IMG/VR virus record: IMGVR_UViG_3300030110_000214
Coordinates: 1-28,477 of that record
Source of the DNA: a virus
Length of the DNA stretch: 28,477 nucleotides
Direction: 5' to 3' (one strand)
Shown: positions 7,565-14,241 of the stretch, in pieces
Layout of the letters: the number at the start of each line of letters is the position of its first letter
Position numbering within the stretch: position 1 is the first letter of the stretch
Notes under the pieces: model-generated
What the model was told of the DNA's origin: nothing
Seen by the model: the letters and a program-made list of their open reading frames with translations, nothing else
The model's database searches: none
Program-made: the position numbers and the translations under genes

Positions 7565-7946
7565 CTATCTCTCCTTTCTCGTATAGATTAACTTTGATAG
7601 GATAGTATCTTCTTTCTTGTCTATCCCATTTGAGTAAGTTATATTTTCCGTTTGTGATATCAGATACAATAGAACATGCAACACCTATGATTGCAGGATC
7701 TCCTGTAAGTAATAAATAATCTCTACTACTAAAATCTTTTAATCCTTTTCTTAATTTAAAAATTAATGGTCCAGGAGAAAAAATCATTTGTGATAGTTCT
7801 GGTAATAAAAATTTAAACTGACCATACTGAGAAGCACCCATAATATTTATTTTAGGAGTACCTGCTCTACTTCCTGGTATTTCTTGAATAACATATACCG
7901 TAGACGTATAGTTTTTTAAATCTTCATATTTATTACTTTCTGACAT
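7557..7946 (-). CDS. First gene of the leftward replication operon, unknown function
   Basis: This is a protein of about 129 residues starting MSESNKYEDLKNY. It contains VYVIQEIPGSRAGTPKINIM and GQFKFLLPELSQMIFSPGPLI, then FKLRKGLKDFSSRDYLLLTG with DPAIIGVACSIVSDITNGKY. The fold looks mixed alpha/beta; no family is recognised. A TTG two codons upstream (7952) would give 131 residues. The ATG at 7946 is preferred because the predicted transcription start is near 7948 and would exclude the TTG. No Shine-Dalgarno precedes it, consistent with a nearly leaderless mRNA. As the first, promoter-proximal gene it may be an early regulator or host-takeover protein, but that is speculation. Confidence 0.7.
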   Translation of the reverse strand: MSESNKYEDLKNYTSTVYVIQEIPGSRAGTPKINIMGASQYGQFKFLLPELSQMIFSPGPLIFKLRKGLKDFSSRDYLLLTGDPAIIGVACSIVSDITNGKYNLLKWDRQERRYYPIKVNLYEKGEIDE

Positions 7947-7974
7947 TGACAAATAATATAGGATGTTCTATATA
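7946..7974 (+). promoter_or_regulatory. Sigma70-type promoter for the rightward SNF2 gene
   Basis: A perfect -35 TTGACA (7946-7951) and a -10 TATATA (7969-7974) are separated by 17 bases. Transcription would start near 7981, giving a leader of about 23 bases to the ATG at 8004, with a weak AGAAAGAAG ribosome site between. It overlaps the opposing promoter almost completely. Confidence 0.7.
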
Positions 7975-7982
7975 GATGTCAA
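7955..7982 (-). promoter_or_regulatory. Sigma70-type promoter for the leftward replication operon
   Basis: Read leftward, a perfect -35 TTGACA (7982-7977) is followed after 16 bases by TATATT (7960-7955); TATTAT at 7958-7953 gives 18 bases. The expected start is about 7948, two bases before the ATG at 7946, so the message would be almost leaderless. An internal inverted repeat, ATATAG-N6-CTATAT (7956-7973), could be an operator common to both promoters. Confidence 0.68.
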
Positions 7983-8003
7983 CTAGAAAGAAGAAAAAAT
8001 ATT

Positions 8004-9437
8004 ATGAATTATAAATTTAAGACAACGCCATACGCGCATCAAATAAAAGCGTTAGAAATGTCATGGGATAGACCTTACTTTGCATATTTTATGGAGATGG
8101 GTACAGGTAAATCTAAAGTATTAATAGATAATGTATCTATGCTTTATGATAATGGTAAGATCAATGGTGTTCTAATTGTGGCACCAAAAGGTGTGGTAAA
8201 AAACTGGTATGAAGGTGAGATACCCACACATATTGTTGACCATATAGATTATAAAAGTGTTTTGTGGCAGTCATTAATCAATGCAAAACAACAAAAAAAA
8301 TTAGATACTCTGTTTGAAACAGGAGAAGATTTACATATATTAGTTATGAATGTAGAGGCTTTATCCACAAAGAAAGGTGTAGCATTTGCAGAAAAATTTT
8401 TAAACTCACATAGAACTCTTATGGCTATTGATGAGTCTACCACAATCAAAAATCCAAATGCAAAGCGTACAAAAAATATTGTAAGTCTAGGTAAACTTGC
8501 AACCTATAAAAGAATCCTTACAGGATCCCCAGTAACTAAATCACCATTAGATTTATATAAACAATGTGAGTTTTTAGAGGATGAGTTATTAGGTTTTAAT
8601 TCTTATTTTGCATTTAGAACTAGATACGCAGTTATGAGAACTGCAAACTTTAGTGGCAGATCAGTGCAAATAGTCGTAGGTTATAGAAACCTAGATGAGT
8701 TATCAGAAAAATTAAAAGCATTTTCTTACAGAGTATTAAAAGATGAATGTTTAGATCTACCAAAGAAAACATTTATGAAGAGAGAAGTTATGTTAACTCC
8801 AGAACAAACCAAAGCTTATTTACAAATGCAAAAACTAGCTCATGCTCAAATGAATGGTAAATTAATGTCTACAGCAACTGTGTTAACTCAACTTATGAGA
8901 CTACAACAAATAACTTGTGGTCATTTTACAGCTGATGATGGTACAATACAAGAAATGCCTAATAATAGAATCGGTGAATTATTAGATCTATTGTATGAAG
9001 TAGAAGGTAAAGTTGTAATTTGGGCTCAGTTTCAAAGAGATGTCAGTAATATATTGACAGCATTACATAATGAATATGGAGAAGGTTGTTATGTGGATTA
9101 TTATGGACTAACACCACAAGAACAAAGACAAGAAAACATAAAAAAATTCCAAGACCCTAATTCTAAAGTCCGGTTCTTTGTAGGAACAACACAGACTGGT
9201 GGTTATGGTATTACACTAACAGCTGCTAGTACAATGATATACTATTCTAATGGTTATGATTTAGAAAAAAGGCAGCAATCAGAAGCTAGAATAGACCGTA
9301 TAGGTCAAGAAAAACCTATGACATATATAGATATTATATGTGAAAATACTGTGGACACACGTATTGTAAAAGCACTACGTAAGAAAGTAGATATAGCCAC
9401 ACAGATAATGGGAGAGGAATTAAAATCATGGATTTAA
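8004..9437 (+). CDS. SNF2-family superfamily 2 helicase/translocase
   Basis: This is a 477-residue ATP-driven DNA translocase, the only large gene on the plus strand. Motifs are Q-like YAHQIKALEMSW (10-21), motif I MEMGTGKSKV (Walker A, 30-39), motif Ia VLIVAPKGVVKNW, motif II IDESTTIKN (Asp-Glu 143-144, DEST rather than DEAH) and motif III ILTGSPVTKSPLDLY. The C-terminal lobe has WAQFQRDVSNIL, GTTQTGGYGITLTAAS (motif V) and RQQSEARIDRIGQ (motif VI with arginine finger). This is the minimal SNF2 core without accessory domains. Related proteins occur in many phages and may act in replication, recombination or removing proteins from DNA. It has its own promoter, opposed to the replication operon, so it may be expressed at a different time. 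Confidence 0.93.
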   Translation: MNYKFKTTPYAHQIKALEMSWDRPYFAYFMEMGTGKSKVLIDNVSMLYDNGKINGVLIVAPKGVVKNWYEGEIPTHIVDHIDYKSVLWQSLINAKQQKKLDTLFETGEDLHILVMNVEALSTKKGVAFAEKFLNSHRTLMAIDESTTIKNPNAKRTKNIVSLGKLATYKRILTGSPVTKSPLDLYKQCEFLEDELLGFNSYFAFRTRYAVMRTANFSGRSVQIVVGYRNLDELSEKLKAFSYRVLKDECLDLPKKTFMKREVMLTPEQTKAYLQMQKLAHAQMNGKLMSTATVLTQLMRLQQITCGHFTADDGTIQEMPNNRIGELLDLLYEVEGKVVIWAQFQRDVSNILTALHNEYGEGCYVDYYGLTPQEQRQENIKKFQDPNSKVRFFVGTTQTGGYGITLTAASTMIYYSNGYDLEKRQQSEARIDRIGQEKPMTYIDIICENTVDTRIVKALRKKVDIATQIMGEELKSWI

Positions 9438-9505
9438 GACCTGGTGTTATAATTAGAATGGGACTATGGATTAGTCTTGTTGCTTGTTTGCTTTGGTATT
9501 TTTAA
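9428..9505 (+). CDS. 25-residue single-pass membrane peptide
   Basis: A 26-codon frame begins ATG inside the last codons of the SNF2 gene and ends TAA. It reads MDLRPGVIIRMG, followed by a hydrophobic stretch LWISLVACLLWYF. One transmembrane helix with a short N-terminal tail containing two Arg is predicted. GAGAGGAA lies about 10 bases before the ATG, an acceptable ribosome site. The overlap with the helicase suggests coupled translation. It is too short to assign; small membrane peptides in phages can act in exclusion or lysis timing. A chance frame is possible. Confidence 0.45.
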   Translation: MDLRPGVIIRMGLWISLVACLLWYF

Positions 9506-9981
9506 GCAAAAATATCTTTTGCTTTACCAATAATAGGTTTGTATTTTGTACGACCTTCTTCTCTATATGCATGTAAGAATTGTTTTCTTGGTGTACCTTC
9601 TGTAAAACTACAATGTATCCATCCCGAATTAGGTTCGCCGGGTGTGTAAAATTCTAATATTAGTTGGTCCCAATCTAACTCTCTATGTATCCAATCTGCA
9701 AGCTCACAATTATCTACCCCTATTACTTCGAAGTCAGCCGCTTCTGCACGCGCGTGCTGTGAATTTGGTGAACTGCCAATGGCCTGGCACAGCTGTGGAC
9801 TACGGAACCCGCTAGTCACCTTGACTCTGCCAAAATGATCACGTACTGGTTGTAAAATTTTTTCACAAAGTGTTTTTAATTTTTCAATTTGTTCTGCGTT
9901 AGGATTATTGTTAATTCCTTTTCTGATAGCAGTGTCGCTTTTAGTAAGCTCTGATAAAGTGAAGTTCCGTGTCAGCTCCAT
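9502..9981 (-). CDS. Endolysin, M15-type zinc peptidase
   Basis: This is a 159-residue peptidoglycan-cutting enzyme of the peptidase M15 / DUF882 type, expected to cleave peptide cross-bridges in the periplasm during lysis. N-terminal FTLSELTKSDTA and the helix QIEKLKTLCEKILQPVRDHF precede VTSGFRSP (56-62). The zinc ligands are visible as SQHARAEAADFE (His 76, Asp 83) and WIHCSF (His 123), in the family's usual SxHxxxxAxD...H order. There is no signal peptide, so release would depend on a holin. Its ATG shares one base with the stop of the upstream small membrane gene (TAATG). Its 3' end overlaps the end of the opposing 25-residue gene by 4 bases. Confidence 0.92.
   Translation of the reverse strand: MELTRNFTLSELTKSDTAIRKGINNNPNAEQIEKLKTLCEKILQPVRDHFGRVKVTSGFRSPQLCQAIGSSPNSQHARAEAADFEVIGVDNCELADWIHRELDWDQLILEFYTPGEPNSGWIHCSFTEGTPRKQFLHAYREEGRTKYKPIIGKAKDIFA
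9504..9524. terminator. Candidate bidirectional terminator at the convergent gene ends
   Basis: A perfect 8-bp inverted repeat AAGCAAAA-atatc-TTTTGCTT lies exactly where the rightward SNF2/peptide transcript meets the leftward lysis transcript. The stem is AT-rich and the tails are only partly T-rich, so termination would be weak. Its position between the two converging stop codons is the main support. Confidence 0.35.
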
Positions 9982-10148
9982 TATAGTTTACCCTGTAGTT
10001 CGTTTAAATATTTTTCGTTTTCTTCTTGTTCTATTTGTTCTGGAGTTTTTTGTATTTTATTTATTACATAGTATACAGCTAAAGCACCGATAAGTATGCA
10101 GGTCATACCATATAAAAACATTAAGAAACCAACTTCTAGTGTCATCAT
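9981..10148 (-). CDS. Small membrane protein of the lysis cassette (holin candidate)
   Basis: This is a 55-residue frame starting MMTLEVGFLMFLYGM. It has one strong hydrophobic helix at about residues 7-30 (to ALAVYYVIN) and a charged C-terminal tail, KIQKTPEQIEQEENEKYL, of about 25 residues. It sits between the XhlA-like gene (4-base overlap, ATGATG over TGA) and the endolysin (1-base overlap, TAATG), the usual place for a holin or a spanin component. Single-helix holins exist, but nothing in the sequence proves pore formation. It is real on grounds of coding continuity and tight packing. Confidence 0.7.
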   Translation of the reverse strand: MMTLEVGFLMFLYGMTCILIGALAVYYVINKIQKTPEQIEQEENEKYLNELQGKL

Positions 10149-10324
10149 TTCATATAATTCATGACTAAAGCCAGAATGAGAGATCCCATTCCTCCTACGA
10201 TCATGTACTCAATTCTTTTAATACGTTCTTTCATTTCTTTTATTTGGTCGAACGTTTGCTTTTGCATAATCCTGCAAAGTTTTTCATGAGCTTCTATTTT
10301 TTGTAATGCCGATTTTTTAGTCAT
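10145..10324 (-). CDS. XhlA-like coiled-coil/membrane protein (lysis)
   Basis: This is a 59-residue protein starting MTKKSALQKIEAHEKL. Residues about 7-39 form a charged helix (IMQKQTFDQIKEMKERIKRI). A C-terminal membrane segment, YMIVGGMGSLILALVMNYMK, follows at 40-59. A polar helix followed by a terminal membrane helix is the arrangement of the haemolysin XhlA family, a cell-surface/holin partner in several phages. The Shine-Dalgarno AGGA precedes the ATG at good spacing. It lies 2 bases after the stop of the 1301-residue virion gene and overlaps the next lysis gene. The family resemblance is in layout and general pattern; the role in lysis is inferred from neighbours. Confidence 0.68.
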   Translation of the reverse strand: MTKKSALQKIEAHEKLCRIMQKQTFDQIKEMKERIKRIEYMIVGGMGSLILALVMNYMK

Positions 10325-10326
10325 AA

Positions 10327-13300
10327 TTATCCTGTTGGAAATAATATACGAAGTTTCTCTGCTGTTGACAAGCCTGAAAAAGAACCTGCTGCATTAGGGT
10401 TATTAATTATATTTGAGTTAATACTTGGTAAATTTAACGTTTGTGGTGTTACTGGTGTGTCTTGTGCAATAGGTAATAATGGGTTCTCTATAAATGGAAA
10501 CTCAGGTTCTAATAAAGAAGTATTAAATAGTTGTGATCTTATATTTGCAAGTGCATCAAATGCACCAATCAATGGATTTGGTTCACCAATCTTTGCAGCA
10601 TTTTCTGCAAATGCTTGTTGTATTTCTGTTGATATATTTATTGGTCTAAATATATTTTGATCTATAGATCCCACTTCTATACTAGATAATCTATCTGTAG
10701 ATGTTTGTAATCCCGATTGTGTAATTCCTAAAGTTCTTGCAGCATCTAAATCTAATTTAAAATCTTTTCTTACGCCAAATAAAGCCCTGTTTGCATTTAT
10801 ATATGCATCTACAATATCTCTTGGTTCTATTGGTCCACCACGTAAAGCTTCTCTAGTAAATAGTTGTCTAGATTCCCTTACACCTCTTTGGTAATCTGCA
10901 ACTTTAAATTTTAAAGTTCTGTCTGGATTTACTGCTACAGTTCTAAAACCAAACAATCCTCCAAACTCATCACCAAATTCATATGCTTGCCCAAATTTAT
11001 CAAACTTACCTTTTTGTATAACATCAATAGATTCTATAGATCTATCTAATCTTTTTAATTGGTTAAGTGAAAACGGCATTTGTGCTTCTACTAAGTGACC
11101 CATAATTTTATACGCTTTATCTCCCGCAGTATCTTGTGGGTTAAATACTTGGAAACCATCTCTAGTTCTACCACCTCTAGCTATAATATCTGCCACAGCT
11201 TCTGTCCAAATAGATTCTGATATAAATGGTTGTGCAAACTCGCTCATAGATCCAAACATACCTGCAATAAAGTCATCCATAATACCATCTTCATCAGTTC
11301 TACCATCGGCTACAGAGTTAATTACTGTTTGAATAGGTCTAACTAATGTGTCGTAGGCATTAGCGTGACTAAAATCTATGTATTTAAAATTACCATTCTC
11401 GTCTTTTATTGGCAGTAGTGTTGAGTTTTTTGACCAGTCAGCAACGTATCTTCTAAGAGCTTCTCTTTCATCATCAGTTACATTGTAGATAGCTGCAAAC
11501 GCTTCTGCTGTTGCAGCTGGCACTGCTATTGTAGTTGCACCCATACCAAATAATCTAGTGTATCCAATACTTTGAAAAGGTTTTACAATTGTTCCGTCTG
11601 CAAGTTCAATTGTTTCATTTATTTCTCTAAGACCACGTCTTACAATATTAGTTCCTGTTCTAGCTATTTCTGCAGGAAATGATACGAAATTACCTACAGG
11701 TAATTTTCTTAGACCTTTTACAAAATCAGATACATAATCATAGTTTGGTATATTGTTTCTTACAATATCAGCAGCTTCATTTTCTAAAAAATTATTGTCA
11801 AATACTGTATCTATTCCATTTCTTTTAAATGTTTGTCCTTTTGTTAGTCCTGCATTTGTTAAACTTTTTTCTAATCTTTTTTGTTCCATAGCCCATGATG
11901 CTATCTTCCAGAAGTCATCTTCAGCTGTATATAAATCTTGTGATACTGATTTTAATTTTGACAATGGTTTTAATAACATTCTAAATCCTTTGTCAGACGT
12001 CATTGTTTCACCAAAGTTAACGTCTTCTAATAGTCTTGTTAGATCTCCTAATCTTACGTTACTATTAACAACACCAAGTTTTAAAAGTTTTTCATACAAA
12101 TCATTTTGTTGTCTAGTTCCTTTTAGCGGTGCTTGTAACGCTTGATACGCTTGTTTAACAGCTTCACCATCAGGTATGATACCATTTGCTGTAGCAAAAA
12201 AACTAGCACTAACAAAGTTTCTCATGTGTGTGACTGGTGATAAAATTGTTTTAGCTACTTGTGATAAACCTTTTGGATATAAAACTAAACTTTGATATAG
12301 CTGACCCAGCATCCCTGGTTCTTGTTGCTGTAGGCCTGTGTCTTTTAACGCTTTTGCAACACCAGGTCTTGCAAAAAAAGATTGTTCTGAAAAAGGATTG
12401 GTTGCACCCATGGCAATATTACCTTTATCTAATACTTCTTTCTTAACTCCTTTACCTGCATCAATGGTTAGTCGTTTAGCAGGATCAATAACTTCAACTG
12501 GTACAAAGTCTGTACCAAATAATTCTCTAGCTTCTTCTTCACTTCTAGCTAAAAAAGGTTTTGTTTTACTTGTTCCTGACCTATATAATTCTGCAACTTC
12601 GTCATTTTTTTTTAATAGATCTCTGTAAAACATATTACGTCTTGTAAGCATAGATAGTTTTGCAGTGGCACCTATAATTGTTTGCATAGGGTTTCTTTGT
12701 TTACCAAACAATTCTTCAAACACCTCTCTATCTGCTTTTGATTTTATTTCACCGATAGATACTAAAGGTTGTTTTGTTCTTCTTTGTAGTGTTTCATCTA
12801 ACACAGTTCTATTAACAAAAAAATCTGGTACTTTAAATATAACATCAGATGGTTTATCTAATCTAAAACCTTTAGGAAGATTAGGATCTTTTATTGCATT
12901 AGCTACTATTTCTTCTGCTTGCAAATCTGTAATAGGTTTACCTGCTTCATCAGCGCTTTGTTTAAATACTGTTTTAGCTCTTTCTATTGCTTCTCGTGTG
13001 GGTGTATATGCAAAGAAAGGTAATATACTTTTATTTTGAAATACATCATATGTTGCACCAATATAATTTTTAAATTTATTACCAAATAATTTTTTAAATT
13101 CTGTTATCTCATTTTTACCTAATGTTCTTCCTAAATTAGAAAACAAGTCAGCCCACCTATCTCTAATAGTTGTTAAGCTACCAAAGATAGTGCCGATAGT
13201 ATCTTCATCTACTTTTAATCCTTGTAATTTTTTAAGTAACGCTTCTTTTTTTGTTTGATCTAATGCACCAAATTTTGCATAACCAAGATCATCTATCTGT

Positions 13301-14232
13301 GCATCTCCAGATAATAATAAATCATTAATTTCTTTTAATAATTCATCTCTTTTCTTTTGATTAACTCTGTTACCTATATTTCTAAATGGTGGAAATATTT
13401 TATCGATAGATATATCTAACTCTCTAGATATATTTTTTGCTGCTACAGCATCAGCAGATCTTTCACCAATGTTAGTTCTTTCAATATCAAAAAATTCTTG
13501 TGTCTTACCACTTCGTGCCCTGAAACCTGATGCAATCTTATCTATAAATCTATCTATCTTATCGTTTGAGTCTGTAATATTTTTATTTCTGTTGGTTAGT
13601 TTTTTAATAACTTTACCAGTGCCTGCAATCACACCCGTGAATAGTGCGCCCTCTGTACCAAACTTAACTCTGTTTAATAAATCTGTTAACGGATCATCAG
13701 TCTCTCTATCTATTTCTGTAGGACCACCAATTAAATCACCAAAAGAACCTATCTGTTCTACATCACCAACAAACGTCGCTTCACCAACACCGCCTCCTAA
13801 TGCACCACCAATAAATTTATTTGTTTTACCTTTTAAATTTAATTTTAAAACATCGTCAGCTAATTTTTTTACTTCACCTGTAGGTTTAAAATATTTACCT
13901 CTATTTGCAGCTTTCATAGCATCAACTGCAATCTTAGAACCGATTCTAAAACCTGCTGTAGCAGGGATACCTATGTTAACTAATGCTTCTGTTATTTGAC
14001 CAGCTACGGTTGCTTCGGCTTTCTCATCTAATGTTGTAAGATCATCAAAGAATGCTTCAACTCTAGCTGCTCTGTTTTGATCTACACCTAGATCTAATAG
14101 TGTTGCACCTAATGAAAAGAAACCTTTTGGTATTGCTAGAAGACCAGAACCCACACCGGCTAATATAGATTCAATTGTGCCTACTTTATTATTATCTTCC
14201 GCAGCTATATTTAATTCTCTTAACGTAGCCAT
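10327..14232 (-). CDS. Very large virion/ejection-type protein
   Basis: At 1301 residues, this is the largest gene in the window. A glycine-rich hydrophobic stretch lies near the N-terminus (about 21-50, SILAGVGSGLLAIPKGFFSL). A second is near 190-210 (GALFTGVIAGTGKVI), and a third near 885-915 (TTIAVPAATAEAFAAIYN). The middle contains VAKTILSPVTHMRNFVSASF (about 660-680), similar in pattern to large phage polyvalent or internal-virion proteins, and LYTAEDDFWKIASWAMEQKR. The C-terminus is low-complexity (Asn/Pro/Ile). No transglycosylase or protease motif is seen. Length, membrane-like helices and position at the end of the structural block suggest a protein ejected with DNA, like podoviral internal virion proteins. 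TAGGAG precedes the ATG. Confidence 0.6.
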   Translation of the reverse strand: MATLRELNIAAEDNNKVGTIESILAGVGSGLLAIPKGFFSLGATLLDLGVDQNRAARVEAFFDDLTTLDEKAEATVAGQITEALVNIGIPATAGFRIGSKIAVDAMKAANRGKYFKPTGEVKKLADDVLKLNLKGKTNKFIGGALGGGVGEATFVGDVEQIGSFGDLIGGPTEIDRETDDPLTDLLNRVKFGTEGALFTGVIAGTGKVIKKLTNRNKNITDSNDKIDRFIDKIASGFRARSGKTQEFFDIERTNIGERSADAVAAKNISRELDISIDKIFPPFRNIGNRVNQKKRDELLKEINDLLLSGDAQIDDLGYAKFGALDQTKKEALLKKLQGLKVDEDTIGTIFGSLTTIRDRWADLFSNLGRTLGKNEITEFKKLFGNKFKNYIGATYDVFQNKSILPFFAYTPTREAIERAKTVFKQSADEAGKPITDLQAEEIVANAIKDPNLPKGFRLDKPSDVIFKVPDFFVNRTVLDETLQRRTKQPLVSIGEIKSKADREVFEELFGKQRNPMQTIIGATAKLSMLTRRNMFYRDLLKKNDEVAELYRSGTSKTKPFLARSEEEARELFGTDFVPVEVIDPAKRLTIDAGKGVKKEVLDKGNIAMGATNPFSEQSFFARPGVAKALKDTGLQQQEPGMLGQLYQSLVLYPKGLSQVAKTILSPVTHMRNFVSASFFATANGIIPDGEAVKQAYQALQAPLKGTRQQNDLYEKLLKLGVVNSNVRLGDLTRLLEDVNFGETMTSDKGFRMLLKPLSKLKSVSQDLYTAEDDFWKIASWAMEQKRLEKSLTNAGLTKGQTFKRNGIDTVFDNNFLENEAADIVRNNIPNYDYVSDFVKGLRKLPVGNFVSFPAEIARTGTNIVRRGLREINETIELADGTIVKPFQSIGYTRLFGMGATTIAVPAATAEAFAAIYNVTDDEREALRRYVADWSKNSTLLPIKDENGNFKYIDFSHANAYDTLVRPIQTVINSVADGRTDEDGIMDDFIAGMFGSMSEFAQPFISESIWTEAVADIIARGGRTRDGFQVFNPQDTAGDKAYKIMGHLVEAQMPFSLNQLKRLDRSIESIDVIQKGKFDKFGQAYEFGDEFGGLFGFRTVAVNPDRTLKFKVADYQRGVRESRQLFTREALRGGPIEPRDIVDAYINANRALFGVRKDFKLDLDAARTLGITQSGLQTSTDRLSSIEVGSIDQNIFRPINISTEIQQAFAENAAKIGEPNPLIGAFDALANIRSQLFNTSLLEPEFPFIENPLLPIAQDTPVTPQTLNLPSINSNIINNPNAAGSFSGLSTAEKLRILFPTG

Positions 14233-14241
14233 AAGTTACTC

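Noticed and set aside
7947-7952. TTG start for the first replication-operon gene
   Set aside because: It lies upstream of the predicted transcription start and has no Shine-Dalgarno; the ATG at 7946 is simpler.
13469-13999. 176-residue open frame on the plus strand inside the 1301-residue gene
   Set aside because: It is an antisense shadow with a low-complexity Ser/Pro/Ile-rich translation and no ribosome site, and the minus-strand frame is clearly coding. The same holds for 11753-12145, 12665-13039 and similar plus-strand frames.
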